Shown: positions 23,967-32,897 of the stretch, piece by piece | Position numbering within the stretch: the first letter of the stretch is position 1 | How the letters are laid out: each line of letters starts with the position of its first letter | Assembly (NCBI RefSeq): GCF_001995215.1 | Contig: NZ_MUXN01000011.1 | Location: forward strand, 241,307 to 305,306 | From: Amycolatopsis azurea DSM 43854 | Lineage (GTDB): Bacteria; Actinomycetota; Actinomycetes; Mycobacteriales; Pseudonocardiaceae | DNA: 64,000 nt | Reading direction: 5' to 3' | Notes under the pieces: model-generated | Databases searched by the model: none | The model's input: only the letters and a program-made list of their open reading frames with translations | What the model was told of the DNA's origin: nothing | Translations under genes and position numbers: made by a program

Positions 23967-26687
23967 ATGCGCCGCGGGTCTCTGGCCGCCCTGGCCTTCG
24001 CCGTCAGTGTCGGCGTCGTCGCCGCGCTGCTCACCGGGACGGCGACGGCCGCGAACGACCCTGACGCGGCGAAATCGAACTCCCGCTGGCTCGCGACGAA
24101 GCTGAGGCCGGACGGCACGCTCGAGAACCCCAACGGCGGCACACTGCCGGACCACGGCCTGATGATCGACGCGGTCTTCGCGATGTACGCGTCCGGTGAC
24201 GGCGCGAAGGCCGAGCCGATCATCAAGTTCCTCGACGACCAGGGCCACGCCACCGACTACTTCACCTGGGACGGGTTCATCCCCGGCGCCGGATTCGACA
24301 ACGTCATCGTCGGCGGCGCCACGGCCAAGACCCTCGTCGCCGCCGAGGTCTCCGGCCGGAACCCGCGGAACTTCGACGGGTACGACCTGGTCGCCGAGAC
24401 CAAGAACGCGATCATGCGCAACGGCCCCGACAAGGGCCGGATCAGCGACTACACGAAGAAACCCGACATCACCGGCGACGTGATCAACAACGCCAACATG
24501 TTCGGCCAGTCGCTCGGCGTGATCGGGCTCGCCGCGGTGGGCGAGAACGACCAGCTCGCCATCGACAAACTGGTGAGCCAGCAGTGCTCCGAGGGCTACT
24601 TCCGGGTCATGTTCGCCTACATCCCGACGACGGAGACCGGCGACCACGTCACGCCGGACGGGCACAAGATCTCGACCTGCGACGAGGGCAAACCGTTCGA
24701 CCTCTCACCGACCGACGGCGACGCCACCGGCATCGCGCTCTCGGCGATGCTGGCCGCGAAGAAGGCGGGAGCGGCCGGGCTCGACACCCCGATCGCCAAG
24801 GCCGTCTCGTGGATCAAAGCGAACCAGACCCCGGGCGGCGGCTGGGGTGGCGGTGTCGGCACCGAAGCGCCGAACACCAACAGCACCGGCATGATCCTGC
24901 AAGGGCTCGCCGACGCGGGCGGCGCGGACGCGGCGGTGGACAAGGGCGTGCGGTACCTCAAGTCCGCGCAGGCGAACGCCGCGGCCGACTCCGGCAACAG
25001 GCTCGCGGGCGACCTCGGCGCGATCGCCTACAACCCCGCTTCCTACGAGGCCGCGCGCACTTCGGGCATCAGCGGGCTCGACACCTGGATCCGCGCGAGC
25101 GCCCAGGCGTCGCTCGGGTTGTCGCAGGTCGGTTTCTACTCGCTCGCCAAGGGCGGCGGACAGCCGCCGACCAGCAGCGTCTCGGAAACACCGACCACCA
25201 CCACGACCACGTCGTCGTCCGAAACGGGTTCGCCCACGAGCACCCCCACCTCGACCACGAGCGAACCGGCGACCAGCACCACGACGACGACCACGACGAC
25301 CACGACGACCACGACGACGACGTCGGTGACGCCGACGCCGGGCACGTCTTCGTCGCCGTCGGCCGGCCCGCCCACGCCGAGCACGGTCACCGTGACGAGC
25401 ACCCCGCCCGCGGCCAAGCCGGATCAGCCCGCTCCGAAGACCCCCGCACCGAAGACCACGAAGCCCAAGAAGACCGTCACCCCGAGGGCGTCGACCGGCG
25501 CCCGGGTCCCGCCGCCGACCGCGATCTCGACGCCGGTCGCGCTCCCGGGCACGGCCCCCGCCGCTTCCCGGCTCGGCGCGTACCTGACGAACCGGCTCGT
25601 CGGCGGCGACCACGTCGAGGTCACCGAGGACGGCAAGACCTACGTCGACTACGACGCCACCGCCGACCTGGTGCTGGCCCTGCGGGCACTGGACGAACAG
25701 CCGGACACGGTCGCTCGCGCGTCGAAGTTCCTGCTGACGCCGGAAGCCGTGCAGGCCTACGCCCATGGCGCGCCGTACGAGCAGGCTGGAGCCTCCTACG
25801 CTGAACCTCTCGCGAAGCTCGTGCTCGTCGCCGAGTTCGCGAAGGCGGACGTCGCCGGTCAGTTGCGCGCCGACCTGGTGAAGCTGCGTGACGCGGACGG
25901 CAAGTTCACCGACGTCGGGTCCTTCGCCGATGCCGACGAGACCGTCGAACGGCACGCGTGGGCGGTTCTCGCCACCGCCGCCGATCCCGGCCCCGCGGTC
26001 GAACTGCTCCTTTCGCGCCAGTGCTCCGACGGGACCTTCCCGAAACACCTCGACACCGCGCAGTGCGGCTCCGGCGACCTCGGTGCGACGGCCGCCGCGG
26101 TCACCGCGCTGGCCGCCCGCCCGCACACCGACGCCGCGCCGTCGACCAAACGGCCCGACGGCTGGACCGAGCGGCGCGTGTCGGCGTTCGTCTCGGCGGT
26201 GGGCGCGCTCGGCGTCCGGCCGACCGGCGAGGGCATGGTGACCGGTGAGGCGGGTGAACCGGACGTCGCGCTCAGCGCCGCCGTCGCCGCCGCGCGGCAG
26301 ATCGCCGGCCTCGACGCGAGCGGAACCGCGCGGTCGCTGGGCAAACTGGTCCAGGCCGACGGCGGTTTCGTCAAGGGGAGCGTCGCGGCGAGCGACGGGA
26401 AGACCGACTTCCCGACGAGCCTCGCCGCCGCGCAAGGGGTCGCCGGCCGGTCTTGGCTCACCGCCGCGGATTCGCCGCTGTCGCCCGCGATCCGGCTGCC
26501 GCTCTCGGAGACGACCGTCGCCGACGCCGTCGCCGGAACACAGCTGCAAGCGGCCGCCGCCCAGCCCGCTCAGCCCACTTGGCTGATCTGGGGACTCGTC
26601 GGACTGGCCGGGATCCTGCTGGCCGCCGCGATCGCGCTCCTCTTCCTGCTTCGCCGGTTCATCAAGACAAAGGGGGCTACACCATGA
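23967..26687 (+). CDS. Membrane-anchored double-toroid surface protein, B12-regulated
   Basis: 906 aa. Signal peptide (1-29); first alpha/alpha toroid of squalene-cyclase type (~35-390, with NQTPGGGWGGGVGTEAPNTN); a Thr/Ser/Pro/Lys-rich linker (~394-529) with 15 consecutive Thr; a second, more divergent toroid (~531-858); and a C-terminal membrane helix (~870-897) followed by RRFIKTKG. It should stand on the outer face of the membrane with the barrels projecting into the wall. A cobalamin riboswitch precedes it, and the first toroid is a paralogue of the 22494-23501 protein. It overlaps the next gene by 4 nt. It is proposed to be the alpha-domain part of an intrinsic-factor-like B12 receptor for the downstream ECF transporter. 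The fold call is good; ligand binding is inference. Confidence 0.85.
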   Translation: MRRGSLAALAFAVSVGVVAALLTGTATAANDPDAAKSNSRWLATKLRPDGTLENPNGGTLPDHGLMIDAVFAMYASGDGAKAEPIIKFLDDQGHATDYFTWDGFIPGAGFDNVIVGGATAKTLVAAEVSGRNPRNFDGYDLVAETKNAIMRNGPDKGRISDYTKKPDITGDVINNANMFGQSLGVIGLAAVGENDQLAIDKLVSQQCSEGYFRVMFAYIPTTETGDHVTPDGHKISTCDEGKPFDLSPTDGDATGIALSAMLAAKKAGAAGLDTPIAKAVSWIKANQTPGGGWGGGVGTEAPNTNSTGMILQGLADAGGADAAVDKGVRYLKSAQANAAADSGNRLAGDLGAIAYNPASYEAARTSGISGLDTWIRASAQASLGLSQVGFYSLAKGGGQPPTSSVSETPTTTTTTSSSETGSPTSTPTSTTSEPATSTTTTTTTTTTTTTTTSVTPTPGTSSSPSAGPPTPSTVTVTSTPPAAKPDQPAPKTPAPKTTKPKKTVTPRASTGARVPPPTAISTPVALPGTAPAASRLGAYLTNRLVGGDHVEVTEDGKTYVDYDATADLVLALRALDEQPDTVARASKFLLTPEAVQAYAHGAPYEQAGASYAEPLAKLVLVAEFAKADVAGQLRADLVKLRDADGKFTDVGSFADADETVERHAWAVLATAADPGPAVELLLSRQCSDGTFPKHLDTAQCGSGDLGATAAAVTALAARPHTDAAPSTKRPDGWTERRVSAFVSAVGALGVRPTGEGMVTGEAGEPDVALSAAVAAARQIAGLDASGTARSLGKLVQADGGFVKGSVAASDGKTDFPTSLAAAQGVAGRSWLTAADSPLSPAIRLPLSETTVADAVAGTQLQAAAAQPAQPTWLIWGLVGLAGILLAAAIALLFLLRRFIKTKGATP
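25278..25322 (+). repeat. In-frame ACC/ACG tract encoding 15 threonines
   Basis: A triplet repeat inside the linker of the double-toroid protein. Such Thr tracts in secreted actinobacterial proteins are often O-mannosylated and act as stiff spacers. The tract may vary in length between strains. Confidence 0.85.
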
Positions 26688-27262
26688 GAAAACTGCTCAC
26701 CGTCGCGACCGTCCTCATCGGACTGATCGGGCTTTCCGCCGCACCCGCGAACGCGGTCGACACCACCAAGGGCTACGACGGGATCTGCACCGGGAGCGAC
26801 GCGCTCACCGGCACGACCGTCGTCGTCGACTTCCAGGAGCTGGACGGCAACGGCGGCACCGCCGCGCCGACGATCACCCGTTGCTCGCCCAACGCGAGCC
26901 CGGGCACCGCCCGCACCGGCATCAAGGCGTTGCAGGACGCGGGGATCGCGGTCGCCGGGACCGCCCGCTGGGGCCTCGGTTTCGTCTGCCGCCTGGAAGG
27001 CCGCCCGGCCGCGACGGAGACCATCCCGCTGTCGAGCAACCCGAACTACAAGGAGCCGTGCGTCAACACCCCGCCCGCCGGCGCGTACTGGGGTTACTGG
27101 CACGCCGACGGTTCCGGCACCACCTGGACCTACAGCAGCTACGGCGCGCTGAACCGCAACGTCGTTCCCGGCGGCTTCGAGGGCTGGTCGTTCTCACTGA
27201 ACAAGTCCGCGACGACCAACCCGGTTCCCGGTGTCACGCCGAGGAACCCGGCCATCCCGTGA
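26684..27262 (+). CDS. Secreted DUF4430-like beta-domain protein 1
   Basis: 192 aa, signal peptide (1-~24, cleavage after ANA), no membrane anchor. The mature part has a pattern like DUF4430, the beta domain of intrinsic factor/transcobalamin: TVVVDFQELDG, a TGIKALQDAGI segment (compare T-x-LDAL), GFVCRLEGRP, YWGYWHADG and a closing GGFEGWSFSL. Four Cys residues could form disulfides. It is a clear paralogue of the next gene. It is coupled by ATGA to the double-toroid gene and by GTGA to the next. I propose that it pairs with a toroid to enclose cobalamin. The family assignment is by pattern only. Confidence 0.75.
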   Translation: MRKLLTVATVLIGLIGLSAAPANAVDTTKGYDGICTGSDALTGTTVVVDFQELDGNGGTAAPTITRCSPNASPGTARTGIKALQDAGIAVAGTARWGLGFVCRLEGRPAATETIPLSSNPNYKEPCVNTPPAGAYWGYWHADGSGTTWTYSSYGALNRNVVPGGFEGWSFSLNKSATTNPVPGVTPRNPAIP

Positions 27263-28194
27263 AAAGGCTCTTCGGAGTGGTGGCGGCGATCTTCCTGATC
27301 GCCGCCACGGCGCCGTCCGCGCACGCGGTCGATCAGAGCAAGGGGTATCCCGGGTTCTGCAAGGACGCCACCGGGGTCACCGTCGTCGTCGACTTCCAGA
27401 AACTCGGCGGCACGACCATCGTGCGCTGCAATCCCCAGACCACCCGCGGCACCGGACTGGACGCGCTGAAGGGCGCCGGTTTCCAGATCGCCGGGGTGCA
27501 GCGCTGGGGCGAGTCGTTCATCTGCCGGGTCGAGAACCGCCCGTCGGCGACCGAGAACATCCCGATCTCCGGCCGCGAGAAGTACCGCGAGCTGTGTGTC
27601 GACACGCCCCCGGCGCAGGCCTACTGGTCCTATTGGCACGCCTCGAACAACTGCGCGTGGGACTACAGCCAGTGGGGCATCAAGAACCGCGACTTCATCC
27701 CGGGCGGCTTCGAGGGCTGGTCGTTCTCCCTGAACGCCACCGCCCAGTCCAACCCGGTGCCGCGGATCTCCGCCGTACGGCCGGGCACCGAGGGCCGGCC
27801 GTGCGTGCCGCGCGAGGAGGCCAAGCCCGTCACCGACGATCCCAACGAGCGGCAGCAGCAGCGACCGCAGACGGGGAACGGACAGCAGGACGGCGACGGT
27901 CCTCAAGCGACGGAAGAAGTCCAGCCCGGGGAGGCGCCGGTCGCGGGCCCGAGTTCCGGAGCCCTGCCGCCGCCCAAGCCGCGTCCGAGCGCGTCGGCGA
28001 GGCCGAAGGCACAGGACCCGTCGCTGAACGTCGCGTTCACCGGCGGTGAGAACGCCGAGGACGTCAACGCGGCGATCGAGCGCGAGTCCGGCGCCAGCGA
28101 CTGGGCGCCCTGGGCGGCCGGTGCCGCGGTGCTGGCGTTGTGCGTGGCAGGATTCCTGGTGGCACGCAGACGCAAACGCGCACAAGGAGCTTGA
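27259..28194 (+). CDS. Membrane-anchored DUF4430-like beta-domain protein 2
   Basis: 311 aa. Signal peptide (MKRLFGVVAAIFLIAATAPS...), a DUF4430-like domain (~25-180) with GTGLDALKGAGF, SFICRVENRPS, YWSYWHA and GGFEGWSFSL, then a charged Gln/Pro-rich linker and a C-terminal membrane helix (~283-303) with RRRKRAQG. Its beta domain is paralogous to the preceding protein. The start is the GTG overlapping the previous stop; the stop overlaps the EcfT ATG by 1 nt. Together with the double-toroid protein it gives two alpha barrels and two beta domains in one operon. Confidence 0.78.
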   Translation: MKRLFGVVAAIFLIAATAPSAHAVDQSKGYPGFCKDATGVTVVVDFQKLGGTTIVRCNPQTTRGTGLDALKGAGFQIAGVQRWGESFICRVENRPSATENIPISGREKYRELCVDTPPAQAYWSYWHASNNCAWDYSQWGIKNRDFIPGGFEGWSFSLNATAQSNPVPRISAVRPGTEGRPCVPREEAKPVTDDPNERQQQRPQTGNGQQDGDGPQATEEVQPGEAPVAGPSSGALPPPKPRPSASARPKAQDPSLNVAFTGGENAEDVNAAIERESGASDWAPWAAGAAVLALCVAGFLVARRRKRAQGA

Positions 28195-29321
28195 TGACGT
28201 CCTACTTCCTGCCGCGCGACCTGCATCCGGCCGCCTGGTGGGTGTGGGCGCTGGGGCTCGCCGTCGCGGCGACCCGCACGACGAACCCGTGGCTGCTGCT
28301 GACCATCGTGGCGGTCGCGGGTTACGTCGTCGTGGCCCGGCGCAGCGAGGCGCCATGGGCGCTGGCTTTCCGGCTCTACCTGTACCTCGGCGCGTTCATC
28401 GTCTTGATCCGCGTGTTCTTCCGTGTCGTGTTCGGCGGCGCCGAGGGGTCCACGATCATCCTGCGGCTGCCCGAAATCCCGCTGCCGGAATGGGCGGCGG
28501 GTATCCGCCTCTTCGGCGACGTGTCCGCGGAATCGTTGCTGGGCGGGCTTTACGACGGGATGCGGCTGGCGACGATGGTGATCTGCCTCGGCGCGGCCAA
28601 CGCGCTCGCGAACCCGAAACGGCTGCTCAAGGCGATGCCGCCGGCGTTGTACGAAGTGGGCACCGCGGTGATCGTCGCGCTGTCCGTGTTCCCGCAGCTG
28701 GCCGAAAGCGTGCTGCGGGTCCGGCGCGCCCGCAAACTGCGCGGCGGATCGGGCAAGAAGAAGGTGAAAGCCCTCCACACCGTGCTCATCCCGGTACTGG
28801 AGGACGCGCTTTCCCGTTCGCTGCAGCTCGCCGCGTCGATGGACTCGCGGGGCTACGGCCGCGCGGGACTGGTCGAAGCGCGGGCCAGGCTGATCACGGG
28901 AACGCTGATGATCGTCGGCCTGATCGGCGTCTGCGTCGGTGTTTACGCCACTTTGGACGGTTCGACGCCGCGCTATCTCGCCGCACCGGTGCTTTCCGCG
29001 GGGCTCGTTGTAGGGCTGGTCGGCTTCTGGTCGGCGGGCAAGCGGGTCCAGCGCACCCGGTACCGGCCCGACCGCTGGCATCTGCCGGAGATCGTCGTCG
29101 CCGTGAGCGGGATCGCCGTCGCGGCGCTGCTGTTCACGACGTCGGAGGTGAATCCGATGAACATGAACCCGTCGCTGATCAACCTGTCCTGGCCACCGCT
29201 TTCGTGGGGACCGCTGTTCGCGGTGCTCATCGGCGTCCTGCCCGCTTTCCTGACCCCGGTCCCCGAGCCCCCTTACGCCGCACTCGAAGAAGCAGCGCCC
29301 GGAAAAGAAGCCACCGCATGA
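28194..29321 (+). CDS. ECF transporter T component (EcfT)
   Basis: 375 aa membrane protein with several hydrophobic helices and a large cytosolic loop. It carries the EcfT coupling region: LANPKRLLKAMPPALYEVG (~140-158), RRARKLRGG (~180) and SMDSRGYG (~218), the conserved Arg-containing motifs that bind the ATPases. It transmits ATP-driven motion from EcfA to the S component. It sits between the surface proteins and the ATPase gene (4-nt overlap), so this is a dedicated group I-style ECF system. The B12 riboswitch ahead of the operon points to cobalamin or a precursor as substrate. Confidence 0.9.
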   Translation: MTSYFLPRDLHPAAWWVWALGLAVAATRTTNPWLLLTIVAVAGYVVVARRSEAPWALAFRLYLYLGAFIVLIRVFFRVVFGGAEGSTIILRLPEIPLPEWAAGIRLFGDVSAESLLGGLYDGMRLATMVICLGAANALANPKRLLKAMPPALYEVGTAVIVALSVFPQLAESVLRVRRARKLRGGSGKKKVKALHTVLIPVLEDALSRSLQLAASMDSRGYGRAGLVEARARLITGTLMIVGLIGVCVGVYATLDGSTPRYLAAPVLSAGLVVGLVGFWSAGKRVQRTRYRPDRWHLPEIVVAVSGIAVAALLFTTSEVNPMNMNPSLINLSWPPLSWGPLFAVLIGVLPAFLTPVPEPPYAALEEAAPGKEATA

Positions 29322-30913
29322 TCGAACTCGACCACGTTTCCTTCACCTACCACGGCCGCTCCGAGCCCGTGCTGTCCGATGTGACGCTGTCCATCGGTGA
29401 GGGCGAACTCGTGCTGTTCGCGGGCCAGACCGGCGCGGGCAAGTCGACGTTGCTCGGCACGATCAACGGTCTCGTCCCGCATTTCACCGGCGGCCACCTC
29501 GAAGGGACGGTCTCCGTCGACGGCGTCACGACGCGCTCCCGGCCGCCGCGCGAGTTCGCGCACCTGGTCGGCGTCGTCGGCCAGGACCCGCTCGCGGGCT
29601 TCGTCACCGACACCGTCGAGGACGAACTCGCGTACGGCATGGAACAGCTCGGCCTGAACCCACAGGTGATGCGCCGCCGGGTCGAGGAGACGCTCGACCT
29701 CCTGGGCATCGCGGAACTGCGCAGGCGCGCGTTGCGGACACTGTCCGGCGGGCAGCAGCAGCGGGTGGCGATCGGCTCGGTGCTGACCACCCATCCCAAG
29801 GTGCTCGTACTGGACGAACCGACGTCGGCGCTGGACCCGACCGCCGCCGAGGAAGTGCTGGCGACGCTGGCCCGGCTGGTGGAGGACCTCGGCACGACGG
29901 TCCTGATGGCCGAGCACCGGATGGAACGCGTGATCCCGTTCGCGGACCGCATGATCCACGTCCCGGGCACCGGGGGAGTGGTCGACGGAACCCCGCCGGA
30001 AGTGTTGAAGGACATGCCCATCGCGCCCCCGATCGTCCACTTGGGACGGCTGGCGGGCTGGGACCCGCTGCCGATGACGGTCCGTGATGCCCGGCGTCGC
30101 GCCTCTTCGTTGACTCTGGAGACCCCGCCCGCGCGGGACACGACCACGGGCGACGAGCTGCTGACCGCGTCCGGCGTCGTCGTGCGATACGGGCCGAAGG
30201 TCGCGGTGCGGGAGGTCGACCTGACCCTGCGCGCCGGCGAGGTGCTGGCGATGATGGGACGCAACGGTTCCGGGAAGTCGTCGCTGCTGTGGGCGGTGCA
30301 GGGTTCCGGCCCCCGGCAGGGCGGCAAGGTCACCGTCGGCGGCAAGGATCCGAAGACGCTGAGCAGCGCCGCGGCGCGGAAACTCGTCGGCATGGTGCCG
30401 CAGACCGCGAGCGATCTGCTGTATCTCCAGACCGTCGCCGCCGAATGCGAGGCCGCCGACGCGGAATCGGGAGCGGAGCCGGGGCACAGCCGCGGCCTGC
30501 TCGACAGGCTCGCGCCTGGCATCGATCCCGCGTCGCATCCGCGTGACCTTTCGGAGGGGCAGCGGCTCGCGCTCGTGCTCGCCGTGCAGTTGTCGGCCGC
30601 CCCGCGGATCATGCTGCTGGACGAGCCGACCCGCGGTCTCGACTACACCGCGAAGGCCGCGCTGGCGCAGATGATCGCGTCGCTGACCGCCGAGGGCAGG
30701 GCGGTCGTCGTGGCCACCCACGACGTCGAGTTCGTCGCGACGATCGCGCACCGCGTCCTCGTGATGGCGGAGGGGGAGGTCGTTTCGGACGGCCCGACCG
30801 GCGAGGTGCTCGGCGGCTCACCGGCGTTCGCCACCCAGGTCGCGAAGATCCTCGGGGAACCGTGGCTCACCGTCGACGAGGTTCGCTCGGCGCTGCCGCA
30901 GGAGGTCCCGTGA
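29318..30913 (+). CDS. ECF transporter fused ATPase (EcfA1A2)
   Basis: 531 aa, two ABC ATPase domains in one chain. First domain: Walker A GQTGAGKST (~37-45), signature LSGGQQQR, Walker B VLVLDEPTSALD. Second domain: Walker A GRNGSGKSS (~315), signature LSEGQRLAL, Walker B IMLLDEPTRGLD. It powers the EcfT/S module. It is overlapped by 4 nt at both ends (ATGA, GTGA), so it is tightly coupled to EcfT and the S component. All catalytic motifs appear intact. Confidence 0.95.
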   Translation: MIELDHVSFTYHGRSEPVLSDVTLSIGEGELVLFAGQTGAGKSTLLGTINGLVPHFTGGHLEGTVSVDGVTTRSRPPREFAHLVGVVGQDPLAGFVTDTVEDELAYGMEQLGLNPQVMRRRVEETLDLLGIAELRRRALRTLSGGQQQRVAIGSVLTTHPKVLVLDEPTSALDPTAAEEVLATLARLVEDLGTTVLMAEHRMERVIPFADRMIHVPGTGGVVDGTPPEVLKDMPIAPPIVHLGRLAGWDPLPMTVRDARRRASSLTLETPPARDTTTGDELLTASGVVVRYGPKVAVREVDLTLRAGEVLAMMGRNGSGKSSLLWAVQGSGPRQGGKVTVGGKDPKTLSSAAARKLVGMVPQTASDLLYLQTVAAECEAADAESGAEPGHSRGLLDRLAPGIDPASHPRDLSEGQRLALVLAVQLSAAPRIMLLDEPTRGLDYTAKAALAQMIASLTAEGRAVVVATHDVEFVATIAHRVLVMAEGEVVSDGPTGEVLGGSPAFATQVAKILGEPWLTVDEVRSALPQEVP

Positions 30914-31743
30914 GCACGGCCCCCGCCGTCCGGCTGGGCCCGCGCTCGGCGACGGTGCTCGGCCTCGCGTCCCTGGCGGGACTGATGATGTTCATCTGGC
31001 CGCTCCTGGTCCGGGTCGAACCGCAGTCGATGCAGCACGGCCCGGACGCGCCGTTCGTGTTCATCGGGATCCTGCCGATCCTGATCGTCATCGTGCTGGC
31101 CGAGATGTCCGAAGGGGGCATGGATTCCAAGGCCCTCGCGATGCTCGGCGTGCTCTCGGCGGTCAACGCCGCGATGCGCCCGCTCGGTGCGGGGACCGCG
31201 GGGATCGAGACCGTGTTCTTCCTGCTGGTGCTGGCGGGCCGGGTGCTCGGGCCCGGATTCGGTTTCGTGCTGGGCTGTACGTCGCTGTTCGCTTCGGCGC
31301 TGCTGACCGCCGGGGTGGGACCGTGGCTGCCGTTCCAGATGATGTGCTCGGCGTGGATCGGGATGGGCGCGGGACTGCTTCCGCGCCGCGTCACCGGCAA
31401 GGCCGAGATCGCGATGCTGGTGGTGTACGGCGTCTTCGTCGCATACGTGTTCGGGTTCCTGATGAACCTGTGGTTCTGGCCGTTCATCACCGACGCCGAA
31501 GTGCCGTACCACGACGGGCACATCTCCTACGTTCCCGGCGCGCCGCTGCTGGAGAACCTGCACCGGTTCGCCGTCTTCACTCTGCTCACGTCGACGGCGG
31601 GCTGGGACACCGGCCGCGCGATCACCAACGCCGTGGCGATCCTGGTACTGGGGCCCGCCGTGCTCGCGACGTTGCGCCGCGCCTCGCGGAAGGCCTCCTA
31701 CGGCGTGATCCCCTCGTTCACCGACGGCACGCCCCGCGTTTAG
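30910..31743 (+). CDS. ECF transporter S component, probable cobalamin binder
   Basis: 277 aa integral membrane protein with about six helices. The stretch GFVLGCTSLFASALL then GVGPWLPFQMM (~125-150) resembles the S components predicted for cobalamin or its precursors. It is the last gene of the operon, with a GTG start overlapping the ATPase stop. Substrate specificity is inferred from the cobalamin riboswitch and the intrinsic-factor-like surface proteins, not from a binding motif. The operon ends here; no clear hairpin terminator is visible in the 29-bp gap to the convergent gene. Confidence 0.85.
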   Translation: MSTAPAVRLGPRSATVLGLASLAGLMMFIWPLLVRVEPQSMQHGPDAPFVFIGILPILIVIVLAEMSEGGMDSKALAMLGVLSAVNAAMRPLGAGTAGIETVFFLLVLAGRVLGPGFGFVLGCTSLFASALLTAGVGPWLPFQMMCSAWIGMGAGLLPRRVTGKAEIAMLVVYGVFVAYVFGFLMNLWFWPFITDAEVPYHDGHISYVPGAPLLENLHRFAVFTLLTSTAGWDTGRAITNAVAILVLGPAVLATLRRASRKASYGVIPSFTDGTPRV

Positions 31744-31772
31744 TCCTCTGGATGCGGGCGTGCCCTCGGCGT

Positions 31773-32126
31773 TCAGCGGCTCTTGCGGCGAAGGACGTGG
31801 TAGGCGACGGCGAACGTCACGCCCACGGCCACGATGATCGCGGCTAACACGGGATGCATGTCCTTGGAGAGGCTCTGCGCGCGTTCGGGCCCGATCGCCC
31901 AGAGCGCCAAGGGCGTGGCGTAGGCCGCGGTGAGCGCGATCGCGCCCCAGCGGAGTGCCTTCAGCCGCGCGTCGCGCAGTGTGCCGATCAGCACGAGGGC
32001 GACCGGGACGATGGCGAGCATCGCGAACTGGCCGAGGACCATGATCGGGACGGCCCAGGCCGAGATGATGACGGACCGCGGGGCGCGGCGGACGGGGGTT
32101 TCGCGGGCGAGCGGCTGAGCGGACAT
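31773..32126 (-). CDS. Small membrane protein, three helices
   Basis: 117 aa with hydrophobic segments at ~20-48, ~57-77 and ~90-110 and a basic C-terminus (RRKSR). No motif that I recognise. It is separated by 29 bp from the downstream end of the SRPBCC gene's coding region and shares its direction, so they may be cotranscribed, with this gene second. It appears convergent with the ECF operon. The function is unknown. Confidence 0.65.
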   Translation of the reverse strand: MSAQPLARETPVRRAPRSVIISAWAVPIMVLGQFAMLAIVPVALVLIGTLRDARLKALRWGAIALTAAYATPLALWAIGPERAQSLSKDMHPVLAAIIVAVGVTFAVAYHVLRRKSR

Positions 32127-32155
32127 CGAGTTTCCTCCTGAGGTTTCGGTTTCGG

Positions 32156-32782
32156 TCAGCAGTGGGATTCGGCGGTGGCCTTGAGGTCCTTCAGCCAGGC
32201 TTCGAGGCCCATGCCGAGGAACTGCGTCGAGGTGGGCACGTCCGCCTCGACCTGGGCGCCGGACCAGTTCTCCTCGGTGCGGACGAGCACGCCGCCCTTG
32301 ACCTCGGTGAAGTTCCAGACGTGGATCCCGTTGTCGATGCGGAGGCCCTCACCGATCGCGGGCCCGCTCCAGCGGACGCACTTGCCACGCTGGATCTGGT
32401 GGACGGTCGAGGTGATCGACAGCGTGGTGGCGGGGGTCGTGGCCGTGGCGGGCACCGGGGTGGTCCAGCGGAACCGCGAGTCCTTCCGGAGCGGGCCCCG
32501 GTCCAGGCGTTCGTTGGTCAGCACCGGCTTCTGCCAGGACGGCCAGCGCTCGACGTCGGTCTGCAAGCGCCAGATCTTGCTCAGGGGAGCGTTGATCAGG
32601 GTCTCGGTCCGGTAGTGGATCGGGGCCTTCGTGTCGATGGTCCTGCCCTGGCAGGACAGCGGAGCGGGGGCGGTGGCGGCCTGGGCGGGTGTCACCGCGC
32701 CGCCCAGCAGGCCGAGGGCCAGCGGGAGGGCGAGCGCGGCGGCTCGGGCGGCGGTGCGGCGGCGGGGCTGGTCGTCCGTCAT
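32156..32782 (-). CDS. Secreted SRPBCC-type (polyketide cyclase-like) protein
   Basis: 208 aa with a signal peptide (twin Arg-rich start RRRTAARAAALALPLALG, cleavage after AQA) and an SRPBCC/START-like domain. Family-like stretches are ETLINAPLSKIWRLQTDVERWPSWQ and HVWNFTEVKGGVLVRTEENW. Such domains bind hydrophobic ligands. The RRR near the start could be a Tat signal, but no clean RRxFLK is seen. It is divergent from a TetR regulator with AT-rich inverted repeats between them, so it is probably that regulator's target. Confidence 0.8.
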   Translation of the reverse strand: MTDDQPRRRTAARAAALALPLALGLLGGAVTPAQAATAPAPLSCQGRTIDTKAPIHYRTETLINAPLSKIWRLQTDVERWPSWQKPVLTNERLDRGPLRKDSRFRWTTPVPATATTPATTLSITSTVHQIQRGKCVRWSGPAIGEGLRIDNGIHVWNFTEVKGGVLVRTEENWSGAQVEADVPTSTQFLGMGLEAWLKDLKATAESHC

Positions 32783-32813
32783 CGTTCTGCTCCTCGGTTA
32801 GTGCTGCTTGCGA

Positions 32814-32874
32814 TAGTTAGAAGCTATAACTACAACCGAGTGAGTGTCAATAGGGAAAGTGATAACCTCTAACC
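32814..32874. promoter_or_regulatory. TetR operator candidates
   Basis: TAGTTA-N7-TAACTA (32814-32832) is a perfect inverted repeat. A related sequence, GATAACCTCTAACC, lies at 32861-32874 and in reverse orientation matches the first (GTTAGA..TTAT). Both lie in the AT-rich gap between the SRPBCC gene and the TetR gene, overlapping the likely promoters. Confidence 0.6.
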
Positions 32875-32897
32875 ATCGAGTCCGGAAGGAGTGGTCG

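Noticed and set aside
25278-25322. ACC/ACG triplet tract as a sequencing artefact or non-coding microsatellite
   Set aside because: It is in frame, preserves Thr only, and sits in a Thr/Ser/Pro linker between two domains, as expected for a secreted spacer.
24705-26549. 614-codon open frame on the - strand opposite the double-toroid gene
   Set aside because: Arg/Gly-rich shadow frame; the + strand frame has a signal peptide, repeats, an anchor and a riboswitch.
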